Shown: positions 1 to 10,507 of the stretch, one piece after another | Position numbering within the stretch: the stretch's first letter is position 1 | Layout: each line of letters begins with the position of its first letter | Source of the DNA: Nosema muscidifuracis | Lineage: Eukaryota; Microsporidia; Nosematidae | Length of the DNA stretch: 64,000 bases | Direction of reading: 5' to 3' | Assembly: GCA_028335825.1 (NCBI GenBank) | Contig: JAIOKI010000010.1 | Span: 124,001 to 188,000, forward strand | The notes under the pieces: generated by a model | Database searches by the model: none | Told to the model about the DNA's origin: nothing | What the model saw: the letters and a program-made list of their open reading frames with translations, nothing else | Made by a program: the position numbers and the translations under genes

Positions 1-107
1 AGCTTTAATACAGCATTTTTACCACAATTGTGAATAAATGTACACAAATTTATTAACGAAGCATTTGTATCAAATTTATTCTTCTGATTAAATTTCTTTC
101 TATTCAT
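1..107 (-). CDS. 5' part of an unknown gene, cut by the window edge
   Basis: An open frame of 35 complete codons runs from an ATG at 107-105 leftwards off the window. The start is supported by a CCC triplet (GGG on the plus strand at 113-115) a few bases upstream, the same signature seen at most genes here. The visible N-terminus begins MNRKKFNQ and contains two cysteines in the stretch LCTFIHNCGKNA. The family cannot be named from so little. The gene is divergent from SMC3 and shares a 63-bp promoter region with it. Confidence 0.6.
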   Translation of the reverse strand, partial: MNRKKFNQKNKFDTNASLINLCTFIHNCGKNAVLK

Positions 108-166
108 ACTTAGGGCATTAAAAAAATATGAAGAAAGATTTTTTTATAAAAAAAATAAAGAATTAA

Positions 167-169
167 CCC
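167..169 (+). promoter_or_regulatory. CCC start signature of SMC3
   Basis: A CCC triplet stands one base before the SMC3 start codon at 171. The same signature precedes most genes in this window, usually within 1-20 bases of the ATG. CCC-like and GGG-like motifs immediately before start codons are an established microsporidian transcription/start signal. Confidence 0.7.
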
Positions 170-170
170 A

Positions 171-3164
171 ATGTACTTAGAAAAGATCGAGATAGAAAAT
201 TTTAAAAGTTTTAAGACATTTTCTTCTATTGATTTATCACCACATACTACTATAATTGTAGGTAAGAATGGAAGTGGAAAGAGTAATATTATACATGCTA
301 TACGTGTAATTATATGTTGTGAAAAATTAAGTAGAGATGAACGTATTGATTTATTACATGAAGGAACAAATATGTCAGAAGAATGTAGTACACTAAATTT
401 GTATATTAATAATTTTGATTTGAGACTCGATGGACCAAAACAATTTAAAATAAAAAGGTGTATAGGTGTAGATAAAGATGAATATTATGTTAATGATAAA
501 CTTATTAATAGGAAAGATGTACAAGGACTTATAGAAAATAGTGGTATTTGTGTAAGTATGCCATATTTTATAGTACAACAAGGAAAAATAAGTGAAATGA
601 TAAATATGACTGATAAAAATAGATATGATTTAATTAAAAATATTTCTGGTGCTTTGAAATACGAACATGAGCGTGATAACTGCTTGAAAATGTTAGATGA
701 AACTAAACTTACTAAAAAAAAATTAGATATGAATATGAAATTAATAAACGATAAATTGAAAAATCTTGAAGCTGAAAAGTCAAAGATGGAAATATGTGAC
801 AAATTAGAAAAAGAAAAAAGAAGATATGAAATAGCTTATTTACAAAAAGATTTGATTATAATTAATAAAAATTTAGAACAATTAGATCAAATGGATAATA
901 ATGAATCTTTATATGAGGAATATGAAGATGTAGAATACGAATTAAAACTTATAAATGAAAAAATAACGAATCTTGAAAAAGAAAAAATGCAAGTAGATAT
1001 GTTTTTAAGTGGATCTATTGATAAAGAAAATAAACCAGAAATAAAAAATAAAAAATCTATTTTAAAAGATGGTGGAATTGACATTTTAAAGAAAGAACTT
1101 TCTTTAACTGAAAATAAATTAATGAATATTAACAAAAGAATTAAAATATGTGAGGATAAAGTTAAGAATTGTAATCAATTAGAAAAGAATGTTTTTATTG
1201 AAAAAACTTATTTGAAAAACGTAGTTAATTTTGTTAAAGAATTCGATATTGAAAAAAATTCTACTTTGATAGAAAACGAATTGAAACATTCTAGAGATCT
1301 TTTAGAAGAAAAAAAGAAATTTATCGATGAGAATAAAATAACAAATAATGTTTTTAATTTTGATATGTTGAACAAAATGATTGAAAAACGTAAAGAATTA
1401 TGGAGAGAAGAAAAAAAATTGGTTGATAACGAGAATGGACTTATGGAATCTTTACAAAATAATGAAAGTAAACTTTTAATATCTGGTCATTATTCTTACA
1501 AAGTATATAAAGACTTAAAAAATGAGGAAGGAGTGATAGGTTGTGTATTTGATTTATTTGACGTACCTGATGAATTATCAAGTGCTTTTGAAGCAGTTTC
1601 AGGTGGATATTTATTTAACATCGTAGTTGAAGATGAAAAAGTTGTAAGTAGATTGATAAAGAAAGTTAGTGGGAATGTTACATTTATTCCAATAAATAAA
1701 ATGTTTGCTGAGGAGTATATGCAAATAGAAGATCCAAATCTTTTTTTAATGAGTGAACAGATATCTTGTGATGTAAAATTTAAATCTTTATTATCATTTA
1801 TAACAAAAAATACTTATGTAGTACCCGATTTAAAAACTGGAGCTAAATTATCAAAAATTTATAACGTAAATATTGTTACTTTAGAAGGTGATATATTTAG
1901 AAGAAATGGAATTATTACAGGAGGATATGAAAGTAAATCGAGTATTGTTAGTGATTTTAAAAAGATAGTTAATCAAAAAAAAGAGAATTTAATTAGACTT
2001 CAAGGAGTTAGAAGTAAAATATCAAAACTTAATTTAGAAATAGAAACTATTGAAAAAATACAAAAACAAAACGATGGTAATTTAACAGAAATTGATCTTG
2101 TTCATTCAATATGTAGATTTTTAGAAGAAAAAATTCTTATTTTACAAAATAAAGGTCATAAGATAAAATACTACGAAAATAAACTTGAAAATGTTTGTTA
2201 TAGAACTATTGGTTTGAAGAGTGAATTAATTAAGTTAGAATCTGAGTTAGATGATCTTAAAAAAGAAAAAGAAGATTTAGATATTAAAATGACAAAGTTT
2301 AACAGATTTATTGAGATATTAAATAAATATAATAATGAAATGACAAATTTAAAAAATAAAGAAGAATATCTAAAAAATAAGGAAATTAAAAATTTTACTG
2401 GAGATAAAAATAACGTTAAATTAAAGAAAGAAAACTTGATAACAAAAAAAGAAAATTTATTAAAGAAGATGGGATTAACTTCTGATAACAATATGGAAAT
2501 ATTATATCCTGAACTTGACAAAGCTGGAATAGCTGAAAACTTGAAAAAGATTAATGACGAATTAAAGAAATTTATATTTCTTAATCGTAGGAATTTAGAT
2601 CAATGGAGTGTGTATATTGAACAGAAAAATGATTTGAAAAAAAGACAGGATGATTTGAAAAGCAATTACGATAACATAATTAATTTTATAAAAGATTTGG
2701 ATCAGAAAAAAGATGATAAAATGAATACAACATTTGAAATGATAAAAAATAATTTTGATTTTTTTAGTAAAAAACTCTGTAATTTTGATGTTAATTTAAA
2801 AAAAATAAATGACAAATTATCTATCAAAGTATCAGAAGGAGATTTAAAAAGTTTAAGTGGGGGACAAAAAACAATGGTAGCGATTTGCTTAATTTTTAGT
2901 ATACAGAAAGTTGATCCCTCTCCGTTTTATATATTTGATGAAGTTGATGCTAATTTAGATCAAGAAGGAAGATTGAGGATTACTAATTTGTTTAGGGAAT
3001 TAAGTTCAAACGAAAAGTTTCAATTTATAATGACGACTTTCCGTGAAGAATTAATAAATTGTGGAGATAAATTTATGGGAGTGAGTTATAGTGATAAAAA
3101 AAGCTATGTTAGTGAAGTTGAAAAAAATATCGTTTATGAGTTTCTAACTAATAATGGAAATTAA
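171..3164 (+). CDS. SMC3: Cohesin subunit SMC3
   Basis: SMC3 is one of the two SMC ATPases of cohesin, which holds sister chromatids together. This 997-residue protein has an N-terminal Walker A motif (GKNGSGKS, from residue 31), two long coiled-coil arms, a hinge at about residues 450-585, and a C-terminal ABC signature (LSGGQK, about residue 893) with Walker B/D-loop FDEVDANLD. The string SIQKVDPSPFYIFDEVD matches SMC3 rather than SMC1, 2 or 4. Usual length is about 1,200 residues, so the arms are shortened. The paired lysines acetylated by Eco1 in other SMC3 proteins (KKDxY) are read here as DKDEY at 101-105, leaving one lysine. The start is fixed by CCC at 167-169. Confidence 0.95.
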   Translation: MYLEKIEIENFKSFKTFSSIDLSPHTTIIVGKNGSGKSNIIHAIRVIICCEKLSRDERIDLLHEGTNMSEECSTLNLYINNFDLRLDGPKQFKIKRCIGVDKDEYYVNDKLINRKDVQGLIENSGICVSMPYFIVQQGKISEMINMTDKNRYDLIKNISGALKYEHERDNCLKMLDETKLTKKKLDMNMKLINDKLKNLEAEKSKMEICDKLEKEKRRYEIAYLQKDLIIINKNLEQLDQMDNNESLYEEYEDVEYELKLINEKITNLEKEKMQVDMFLSGSIDKENKPEIKNKKSILKDGGIDILKKELSLTENKLMNINKRIKICEDKVKNCNQLEKNVFIEKTYLKNVVNFVKEFDIEKNSTLIENELKHSRDLLEEKKKFIDENKITNNVFNFDMLNKMIEKRKELWREEKKLVDNENGLMESLQNNESKLLISGHYSYKVYKDLKNEEGVIGCVFDLFDVPDELSSAFEAVSGGYLFNIVVEDEKVVSRLIKKVSGNVTFIPINKMFAEEYMQIEDPNLFLMSEQISCDVKFKSLLSFITKNTYVVPDLKTGAKLSKIYNVNIVTLEGDIFRRNGIITGGYESKSSIVSDFKKIVNQKKENLIRLQGVRSKISKLNLEIETIEKIQKQNDGNLTEIDLVHSICRFLEEKILILQNKGHKIKYYENKLENVCYRTIGLKSELIKLESELDDLKKEKEDLDIKMTKFNRFIEILNKYNNEMTNLKNKEEYLKNKEIKNFTGDKNNVKLKKENLITKKENLLKKMGLTSDNNMEILYPELDKAGIAENLKKINDELKKFIFLNRRNLDQWSVYIEQKNDLKKRQDDLKSNYDNIINFIKDLDQKKDDKMNTTFEMIKNNFDFFSKKLCNFDVNLKKINDKLSIKVSEGDLKSLSGGQKTMVAICLIFSIQKVDPSPFYIFDEVDANLDQEGRLRITNLFRELSSNEKFQFIMTTFREELINCGDKFMGVSYSDKKSYVSEVEKNIVYEFLTNNGN

Positions 3165-3188
3165 AGTATTTATTTAGGATTTTTAAAT

Positions 3189-3482
3189 TTAATTAAAAAT
3201 TATATCATAGAATATTTTGTTATATTTTTTTTGTAAAATTAAAGTAGAATATTCCTTGTTTAAAATCCTGTCTATATCTTTTGAATTAAAACATAAAGAA
3301 ATAAGAAATGAAGATTTCTCTAGTTGAAAATAAAAAACACATTTGGATATTCTTGTAAATTTCAAAACTTCGGATACTTTAAAACTAAATGGTTGACTTA
3401 ATTGATATTTTGATTGTAAATCGTAAGTTGGATCATTAAAACTTGTTCTAAGAAAGTTTGCTAGATCAGAAGTATTTTTCAT
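3189..3482 (-). CDS. Small hypothetical protein (97 aa)
   Basis: No family recognised. The 97-residue protein is mixed in character, with a predicted beta-rich middle (VFYFQLEKSSFLISLCF) and a basic C-terminus. The start is supported by a CCC triplet about 8 bases upstream (minus-strand ACCCATTTGC before the ATG). It is convergent with SMC3, only 24 bp from its stop, and lies downstream of TAF9 on the same strand with a 36-bp gap. Compact spacing and the start signature argue that it is real. Confidence 0.6.
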   Translation of the reverse strand: MKNTSDLANFLRTSFNDPTYDLQSKYQLSQPFSFKVSEVLKFTRISKCVFYFQLEKSSFLISLCFNSKDIDRILNKEYSTLILQKKYNKIFYDIIFN

Positions 3483-3518
3483 GCAAATGGGTTTAAAAAT
3501 AAAAAATAATGCATAAAA

Positions 3519-3920
3519 TCATAAATTGCTTTTATTATCATCATCCTCATAATCGTACCCACTGAGAAAATAATCTTTATTTGGAACTTTTATTAAATTA
3601 TCAGAAGTATCAGATGTATTTAAAGGTTTAGAATTTACAGTATTGGCTATTTCCATTAAATAATGGCGTGGAGGAGGAGGTACAAAATGTTTACCAACTT
3701 TTGTTTGCAAAGCAAGTTTAACGTCGTTAACAGAAATCGTATTTCGACCACAATGCTCACTATACAACCTTGCATCTTTTATGACATCAGTTGCATATTT
3801 ATAAGCTAACTCCAATAATTGTACTATAACTTTTGGCTCACATTCTTCTATTCCTAAAGATCTAAGGATTATTGAAATTACTTTAGCATCTCTGGGTGCA
3901 AGATTTTCATTTGATCCCAT
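3519..3920 (-). CDS. TAF9: TFIID/SAGA subunit TAF9 (histone fold)
   Basis: TAF9 is a histone-fold protein that pairs with TAF6 inside TFIID and SAGA to help RNA polymerase II initiation. The 133 residues begin with PRDAKVISIILRSLGI and continue with a long central helix (VIVQLLELAYKYATDVIKDA). A third histone-fold helix with SVNDVKLALQTK follows, then the proline stretch FVPPPPR and HYLMEIA, which is typical of TAF9. The acidic tail ends YEDDDNKSNL. Length fits the fold with little extra. A CCCC run lies just before the start codon. Confidence 0.9.
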   Translation of the reverse strand: MGSNENLAPRDAKVISIILRSLGIEECEPKVIVQLLELAYKYATDVIKDARLYSEHCGRNTISVNDVKLALQTKVGKHFVPPPPRHYLMEIANTVNSKPLNTSDTSDNLIKVPNKDYFLSGYDYEDDDNKSNL

Positions 3921-3955
3921 TTGGGGTAAAAAAAATTATGAAAAACCAAATTGAC

Positions 3956-4852
3956 TTATATTTCTTCATTCAGAATTTCTTGAATATTTTTCCATACTTC
4001 TTGATTAACTAATATTCTAATATGATCTGTCTTTATTTCTTTAAAAAAGCATTTAAATTTATTTTTAATCTCTATAGAGTGACTTATTTTTATTAAAGGA
4101 TCATGTGTACCGTGTAACAAATATAATTTGAATGGATCATAAAATTCTAGATTATTAATAGTGTCGTACATAAAATCTTCAGTAATAATATTCCAAATCT
4201 TTGGAATAAAATATTTAAGAAATCTAACTAGCTTAAATTCACTCATTAATTTTGGAAAAGATGAGAAAGGAGCAAGAAGAATCAATTTATCAGGAATATA
4301 AATTTCAGTGAAATCAGTGATGTAATATTTATTTTTATAAAAAATCAAATTATTTTTTGCTAGATAGCAATCATTTTCTCTATTTTTTGATTCATTTATA
4401 AATCTAATGTATTCAGCTGATATAGCTGTACCGAATGAAAATGCTATGACACTAATAGATTTAGCTCCATAATTATTAATTAAAAAATCAAAAGAAGCAA
4501 GAACATCTAAATTAACATTTTCTCGTATAAATTCACCTTCTGAATCTCCAAAATCTCTGTAGTCAGGTATAAGTAAGATATAATTTTCAAAAAAATATTT
4601 GATCTGTCCTGATGCTGATACATCATCTCTATTTGTTCCTGATCCATGAAGAAAAATAACAAATTTTGTATCTTTATTTACCTCTTTTGGTTTAAAAAGT
4701 GCAGCTCCTATATTTATATTATCACGTGTTTTTAGAATAATATTTTCATAAGATCCGTACTTAAAATATTCTTTTGATTGTTTTGTACGAATATTTCCCA
4801 TAAAAATCTGTTTAAGAATTTTTGATAGAAAATGTTTTTGTTTTGTATACAT
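3956..4852 (-). CDS. Alpha/beta hydrolase, ABHD12/BEM46-like
   Basis: A serine hydrolase of the alpha/beta fold, probably a lipase or esterase; the substrate is unknown. Visible are the HGSGTNRDD oxyanion-loop region (69-77), YRDFGDSEGE (98-106), a nucleophile elbow AFSFG with Ser139, an acid strand LLHGTHDP (about 252) and a histidine in TDHIRIL near 277. The elbow has Ala where Gly is usual (GxSxG). An insert rich in Asn, Lys and Tyr lies between strand 6 and the acid loop. The basic, hydrophobic N-terminus could be a membrane anchor. The start directly follows CTCCCTT. TAF9 lies 35 bp downstream. Confidence 0.8.
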   Translation of the reverse strand: MYTKQKHFLSKILKQIFMGNIRTKQSKEYFKYGSYENIILKTRDNINIGAALFKPKEVNKDTKFVIFLHGSGTNRDDVSASGQIKYFFENYILLIPDYRDFGDSEGEFIRENVNLDVLASFDFLINNYGAKSISVIAFSFGTAISAEYIRFINESKNRENDCYLAKNNLIFYKNKYYITDFTEIYIPDKLILLAPFSSFPKLMSEFKLVRFLKYFIPKIWNIITEDFMYDTINNLEFYDPFKLYLLHGTHDPLIKISHSIEIKNKFKCFFKEIKTDHIRILVNQEVWKNIQEILNEEI

Positions 4853-5896
4853 AAGGGAGAAAATTTAATTAATTTTATATATTTTTTTATTAGTAATGGA
4901 GAAAATTTAATTAATTTTATATATTTTTTTATTAGTAAGGAAGAAATTTTGTTAAGTTTACATATTTTTTTATTAGTAAGGAAGATATTTAATTGAGTTT
5001 AAATAATTTTTTATTCATACTAAAGAGAACTTAATTGAGTTTAAATAATTTTTAATCATACTAAAGAGAACTTAATTGAGTTTTGTTGTGCGAAGAATGA
5101 TTGCTAGAAAACAAATTTTATTTTAGGGGTTCCTCTTTATGTAACAATGGTGAATAATTAAGTCATGACGTCATCAAGTTACTTGATCCCAACAAGTTTA
5201 AATAATTTTTATTAGTTAGAGAAAATTTTATTGATTTTATATATTTTTTTATTTATAAGAGAAAATTTTATTGAGTTTAAATAATTTTTATTCATAAGAG
5301 AAAACTTAATTAATTTTTTATATTTTTTTATTTATAAGAGAAAATTTTATTGAGTTTAAATAATTCTAAATGTTTTTTGTATAATAGAAGAGAAAAAATT
5401 ATCAATTTATCATGTTTTTTTATTTATAATGGATAAAATAATATTTATTTACAAAACTATGAGTCAGATTTTTTAGTTAATTTCAAATTGAAAAAAATGT
5501 TAAATATTTTTTAAATATGAATCTAATTTTTGATAGTCATTTATTTAATATGAATTCCTTCTCTAACATTTAATAAATAATATAAAAAAGTATCAAAAAA
5601 ATTAGTACTATTTTTTTAAATAATGATCGTTATAAAAGAATCTTAATAATATTTAAATTAACATCAATATAAATGTAAGTATTGAAAATTATATCATAAG
5701 ATTTGCTTATTGTTTGATTACACAAACAAACAGTTTAATGATTCAAAAAATATAATTTATAAACAGAAGTCATAGATATAAGAAATAGATATTTATTATA
5801 ATTATTAACCCAATAAGATAGTTATTTGAATTCTTCTTTATTACTTTTTAATAAATTATAAATATTCAATAAAAAACAAAAAAAATATTATCCCTT
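4853..5896. repeat. Divergent intergenic region with ~42-bp tandem repeats
   Basis: This 1-kb gap separates the divergent hydrolase and kinase genes. From 4856 to about 5090 it holds repeats that begin GGAGAAAATTTAATTAATTT, with starts at 4856, 4898, 4939 and 4980, followed by more degenerate copies to about 5375. A less AT-rich island at 5085-5200 interrupts them and contains the 10-base palindrome ATGACGTCAT at 5165-5174. No ORF with a start signature was seen. The last ~20 bases carry the CCC of the kinase gene. Confidence 0.7.
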
Positions 5897-8398
5897 ATGA
5901 AAGACGAGTTAAACTTAATAGGAGATTGTGTAGAAGCAGTTTACAAATCTATAGATAAATCAAACACACACTTGCCTATAACAAACTTAGAAAAAATAGT
6001 AAATAGTAAAACTGATCCTTCGACTTTTGAAATAATGAAGACTATTGCTAAAGGAGGATATGGAGAAGTATTTTTAGTTAAAAAAGATAAAGTATATGCA
6101 ATGAAAAGAGTACCAAAAGAAGTAATTTTAAAACAACCAAATACAGCACTATTTATGGCAGAAAAACAGTCTTTAGTAGATAGTATTGGATCTGAATGGC
6201 TTGTTTCTGCACAAATGACACTTCAAGATGATGATTATTTGTATTATCTAATGGATTTTATACCTGGTGGAGATTTTATGGGACTTCTTGCTAAAGAAGA
6301 TGTTCTTGGAGAAGATTGGGTAAGATTTTATGTAGTTGAACTTGTAGCAGCTTTAGATGAATTACATAAATTAGGATGGATTCATAGAGATCTTAAACCA
6401 GATAATATTTTAATAGGACTTGATGGACATATAAAATTAGCTGATTTTGGGAGTAGTATAAAAATGGTAAATGGAATAGCAAAATCTTCATTTGTAGTTG
6501 GTACACCTGATTATGTATCACCTGATATATTAGAAAGTGCAAATACTGAAAATTCTTATGCAGAAGATATTGATTTTTGGACACTTGGTGTTATTATTTA
6601 TGAAATGTTATTTGGAGCTACTCCTTTTTATTCAGGTACACTTGTTGAAACTTATCAAAAAATTACAAATGTTGAGTATAAATTTCCATTTAAAATATCA
6701 GAAGATATCAAAGATTTGATTACTAAATTAATTTGTAAAAAAGAATGTAGATTAAAAATAGATGAAATAAAAAAACATCCATTTTTTGATGGAGTAGATT
6801 GGATGAATATAAAAAAATTAATTCCTCCTTTTATTCCTGAAATATCTAATGAACTTGATACATCTAATTTTATAGATACACATTTTGAGATAGCAAAAAG
6901 ATCATCATCTAATTCAAATTTTATTGATTTCGTTGGATTTACTTACGATCCAAAATTAATAAAAAATCTAAAGAATATTATTTTAGATACAGATGTACAA
7001 GAAGATAACGTAAATATTACTGATAATATTGAGATTATTAAAAAGAAAGAAACTTTACAAGATATTGATAAACAAATTAATGAAGCACATTTAAAATTAA
7101 AAGAAAAAACAGAAGAATATAAAAGTATAATGATGAATATATTAATAGAAAGAGAAGATTTTTATAATCTCGAAAATGAGTTAGAAGAAAAAAGAAAACA
7201 AATTTCAAAATTAAATAATGAAATATCTGAAAAGAAAGGAATACTTAATGAACATATACAAGCTATGAAAATAGATGAAGGAAAAAATATTAAGATTAAT
7301 TTTAGTAAGAGTTTTGAAAATATATTTGATATTGATAAATTAAGAAATTTAGTTAATGAAGTTAATAAGAATTTTAATAATTCAGATTTACAATTTTCTG
7401 ATTTAAATGATCAATTTAAAATTATTATGAAATCAAATTTTAAAATATTTGATCAATATAAAAATAGAATATTAGATTTACAAAATAAAGTATCTTATTT
7501 AGATAAGGAAAATAATAAGTTAAAGAAAGTTGGTATTGATAATCTTAAAAAACAAGTTAGAATTATGACAACTGAAATTAAAGAATATCAACAACAAATA
7601 AATCAAGAAATAAGAATGAGAAAACAATTAGAAGATGAGTTAAAGAGTATTAAGAATGAAAAAGTTTCTGCTCCTATTATATCTTATAATCAAGAATTTG
7701 TATGTACATTATTACAAGATAGACAAAAGATTACATCAGGAATAAGAATAATAGATGATATGTTTTATTTAAATGAGAAATCTTGTTTTATTAGAAATGT
7801 ATATATTCAAGAATTAAAGAATAATGAATTATATCATGAATCTTATAAGAATAGATCTCTAATAATTAAGCTAATATTTATTAAAGAGAATGCTAAAAGT
7901 ATAAGTTCATCAGGAAGAAGAAGTATTAAATCTCTTGAAGAAGATTATCAGATAGAATGTAGTATGAAAGCAGGATTAGAAAATATGATGCCATTATTAA
8001 TAGGTAAACAATTAGAAGAAGCACGTCTTCAATATGAAGGAACTCTTAAGAAAATTTCACAATTAGAAAGAGAGATGGAAGTAGCAAGAAAGAGTACCCT
8101 TACTGAAGAAATATTAGAAGATCCAATAAGATTGTATGAATTTAATAATCATTTATTTGCTACTAAAACTTTTCCTAGTGGAACTCTTTGTGAACATTGT
8201 AATGAAGTACTTTATGGAGTATGTGATCAAGGATTTGAATGTAAGGATTGTAAGATGGTAGTCCATAAGTCATGTTATATTCTTGGAGATGTATCATGTG
8301 AGACATACAATGCATTTAAAAAAGGAGAAACTTTTTATATTTTAATGAGGAGTATTGAAGAAAAAGAAAGATTGTTTAGTGTGTATAAGAGATTCTAG
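5897..8398 (+). CDS. AGC-family Ser/Thr kinase with coiled coil and C1 domain (MRCK/ROCK-like)
   Basis: The protein resembles DMPK-family kinases (MRCK, ROCK, citron), which act downstream of Rho-type GTPases on actomyosin. The 833 residues comprise a kinase domain (about 44-298) and a C-terminal extension. The kinase has glycine loop AKGGYGEVF, Lys70, HRDLKPDN (163-170), DFG (183-185) and GTPDYVSPDIL. A coiled coil follows (about 375-610). A complete C1 zinc domain lies near residue 755, with spacing H-X12-C-X2-C-X13-C-X2-C-X4-H-X2-C-X7-C. The protein ends about 30 residues later, so the PH and CNH domains of MRCK are missing. Start: CCC at the TTATCCCTT just before the ATG. Confidence 0.88.
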   Translation: MKDELNLIGDCVEAVYKSIDKSNTHLPITNLEKIVNSKTDPSTFEIMKTIAKGGYGEVFLVKKDKVYAMKRVPKEVILKQPNTALFMAEKQSLVDSIGSEWLVSAQMTLQDDDYLYYLMDFIPGGDFMGLLAKEDVLGEDWVRFYVVELVAALDELHKLGWIHRDLKPDNILIGLDGHIKLADFGSSIKMVNGIAKSSFVVGTPDYVSPDILESANTENSYAEDIDFWTLGVIIYEMLFGATPFYSGTLVETYQKITNVEYKFPFKISEDIKDLITKLICKKECRLKIDEIKKHPFFDGVDWMNIKKLIPPFIPEISNELDTSNFIDTHFEIAKRSSSNSNFIDFVGFTYDPKLIKNLKNIILDTDVQEDNVNITDNIEIIKKKETLQDIDKQINEAHLKLKEKTEEYKSIMMNILIEREDFYNLENELEEKRKQISKLNNEISEKKGILNEHIQAMKIDEGKNIKINFSKSFENIFDIDKLRNLVNEVNKNFNNSDLQFSDLNDQFKIIMKSNFKIFDQYKNRILDLQNKVSYLDKENNKLKKVGIDNLKKQVRIMTTEIKEYQQQINQEIRMRKQLEDELKSIKNEKVSAPIISYNQEFVCTLLQDRQKITSGIRIIDDMFYLNEKSCFIRNVYIQELKNNELYHESYKNRSLIIKLIFIKENAKSISSSGRRSIKSLEEDYQIECSMKAGLENMMPLLIGKQLEEARLQYEGTLKKISQLEREMEVARKSTLTEEILEDPIRLYEFNNHLFATKTFPSGTLCEHCNEVLYGVCDQGFECKDCKMVVHKSCYILGDVSCETYNAFKKGETFYILMRSIEEKERLFSVYKRF

Positions 8399-8647
8399 AG
8401 AAGATTTATTAAATAAGTTTGTTAAATGGGGTGTTTATAATATTTTATTAAGTATATTTAAAATAGTTTTATAATATGATATTTTTTAAAATAGTTGTTT
8501 TTATATATTTTTATTAATAAGTATGTTAAATGGGGTGTTTTTATAATATTTTTATATGATATTTTTTGAATAAAAAATACAATTAATAAGTATGTTAAAT
8601 ATAATACTTAAAATAGTTTTATAGTATAATATTATTTAAATTAAAAT

Positions 8648-10006
8648 TTATTCTTCTTTAGATTTAAGAGATCTATATCCATTCCTACATTTAAGTCTTT
8701 CATAAATCTTTCTTAATTTAATATAAATCCATATTTTAGCTTCATTAAATAAATTTCTATAATTAGATCTATCTCTTATCATACTATCATCAATCTCAAA
8801 TGTATGAACATTATTTTTTTTATTACTAAATATTTCTGGATTAGTTTCATTCAAGACTTCTTCTATATCTCTAAAAAAATCTGGATATTTTTCATTAATT
8901 TTATTGTATATCTCAAATAAAGCTCTTATTTCTTTTTTTATATTTAATTTATCTAAAATATTATCAAATCTTAATTTCCATTTTCCATCTCCTTCTATAT
9001 CAATACAATTAAAAAGATCGTCAAATTTAGAAGATATTTGAAGCATAATAATTATATCAGGAGATTTTGATTCTTTAATAACCTCACAAGCTTCTTCATA
9101 ACGATCTATTCTTACAATTGGTAATTCATCATGTTCTCCTACATAAAAAGCTTCAACGTAATAATATCGATCATTTTCATCAACATTTTTAAAAAATTCA
9201 TTAATACCTCTAATTTTATCTTCTAAAGAAAATGAGTGATACAAAAAAATAACCGAATCGCAAAATTGTTTTAAAGGATCATTACCAAACAAATTATCAA
9301 ATGTGTCACCATACTTCTCAAGTTTAGAATTTTTAATCTTATAAAACTCATAAAAATTAAAATTTTGAAAGAAATCTTGATTTTCTAACAATAAATTTTT
9401 AGATTCCAAATCTAAATATATTAATTTATCAACTAAATAATCAAAAAAATGTATACGATCAGAAAAAAGAATAAATCTTTTACAATCACTATCTAATTTG
9501 AAATATTTTTTAAAATTTGTACGATCGTTGATTAATTTACTCAGTTCGAAAAATATGTTACGATTTGGAATTGATATTTCATCATTAAAATCTATCTGAT
9601 GTATTTTGTATAAAGAATTATCACTTGAATATTTCTGTATCATTTGTTGTATCATTTCTGTAAATATTAATACATCATTCATATCTGTATTACAGCTAAT
9701 TATATCAATAAAATAATCTGTATTAATATACTTGTTATTAACGATATCATTTATAACGTATTGAGATAAATTTCTAATATCATTATCAGAATTATTTGAG
9801 ATTAATTGAGATTTCGAAATATTTTCATCTTTTTTATATGTTAGAACAATTGTCTCAGCACTGTATAAATCTTTCTTATTTAATATAATTCTGATAATAC
9901 AAGATTTATCATCATGCTTTAATTTAGTTATATCAGTATTTTGATCATTGTTTAGTAGATGTGTTGTAAAATTATCTAATGCTAAAATTAATTTAAATAA
10001 TATCAT
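8648..10006 (-). CDS. Secreted protein of unknown function (452 aa)
   Basis: No family recognised. A short hydrophobic N-terminus (MILFKLILALDN) suggests a signal peptide; the remaining ~435 residues are soluble, rich in Asn, Asp, Ile and Lys, without further membrane segments. The C-terminus is basic (KIYERLKCRNGYRSLKSKEE). The start is supported by a CCCCC run immediately upstream. Such lineage-specific secreted proteins are common in microsporidia, but any host-directed role is inference. Confidence 0.7.
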   Translation of the reverse strand: MILFKLILALDNFTTHLLNNDQNTDITKLKHDDKSCIIRIILNKKDLYSAETIVLTYKKDENISKSQLISNNSDNDIRNLSQYVINDIVNNKYINTDYFIDIISCNTDMNDVLIFTEMIQQMIQKYSSDNSLYKIHQIDFNDEISIPNRNIFFELSKLINDRTNFKKYFKLDSDCKRFILFSDRIHFFDYLVDKLIYLDLESKNLLLENQDFFQNFNFYEFYKIKNSKLEKYGDTFDNLFGNDPLKQFCDSVIFLYHSFSLEDKIRGINEFFKNVDENDRYYYVEAFYVGEHDELPIVRIDRYEEACEVIKESKSPDIIIMLQISSKFDDLFNCIDIEGDGKWKLRFDNILDKLNIKKEIRALFEIYNKINEKYPDFFRDIEEVLNETNPEIFSNKKNNVHTFEIDDSMIRDRSNYRNLFNEAKIWIYIKLRKIYERLKCRNGYRSLKSKEE

Positions 10007-10507
10007 GGGGGTTAAATTTTTATTGAAAAAATATATTTATAATTTAAATTAAAATTATGTATAGCATTAGATTATATATTGTAATATAATTGAATGAAAT
10101 GAAAAAAGTATGTGTTCATATATCTTATTTAAATTAAAAATCAATAAATTTCATCATAATGAGAGAATTCTTATATGTAAAATATAATAAATTTTATCTT
10201 TATGTGATAATTTGAATAGAAGTTAATAAATTTCATCACAATTTGAGAATTTAAATTAAAAAATACTAAATATATCATTATAAGATAAATCTTATTTGTA
10301 AAATATAATAAATTTTATCATAGTGAGAGAATTTTTATATGTAAAATCAATAAATTTTATTTTTATGAGTCAATTAACATAGAAATTACTAAATTTTATC
10401 ATAGTGTGACAATTTAAATAGAAGTTAATAAATTTTATCACAATGAGAGAAATCTTATTTGTAAAATATAATAAATTTTTACACAAAAAAATAATTTAAT
10501 TTCTTAG
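10007..10507. repeat. AT-rich gap with imperfect tandem repeats
   Basis: From about 10130 to 10500 the sequence repeats variants of AATAAATTTTATCA-TAGTGAGAGAA and TCTTATTTGTAAAATATAAT, giving roughly 55-65-bp imperfect units. No coding signal was seen apart from the promoter of the upstream gene at the left end. Confidence 0.6.
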
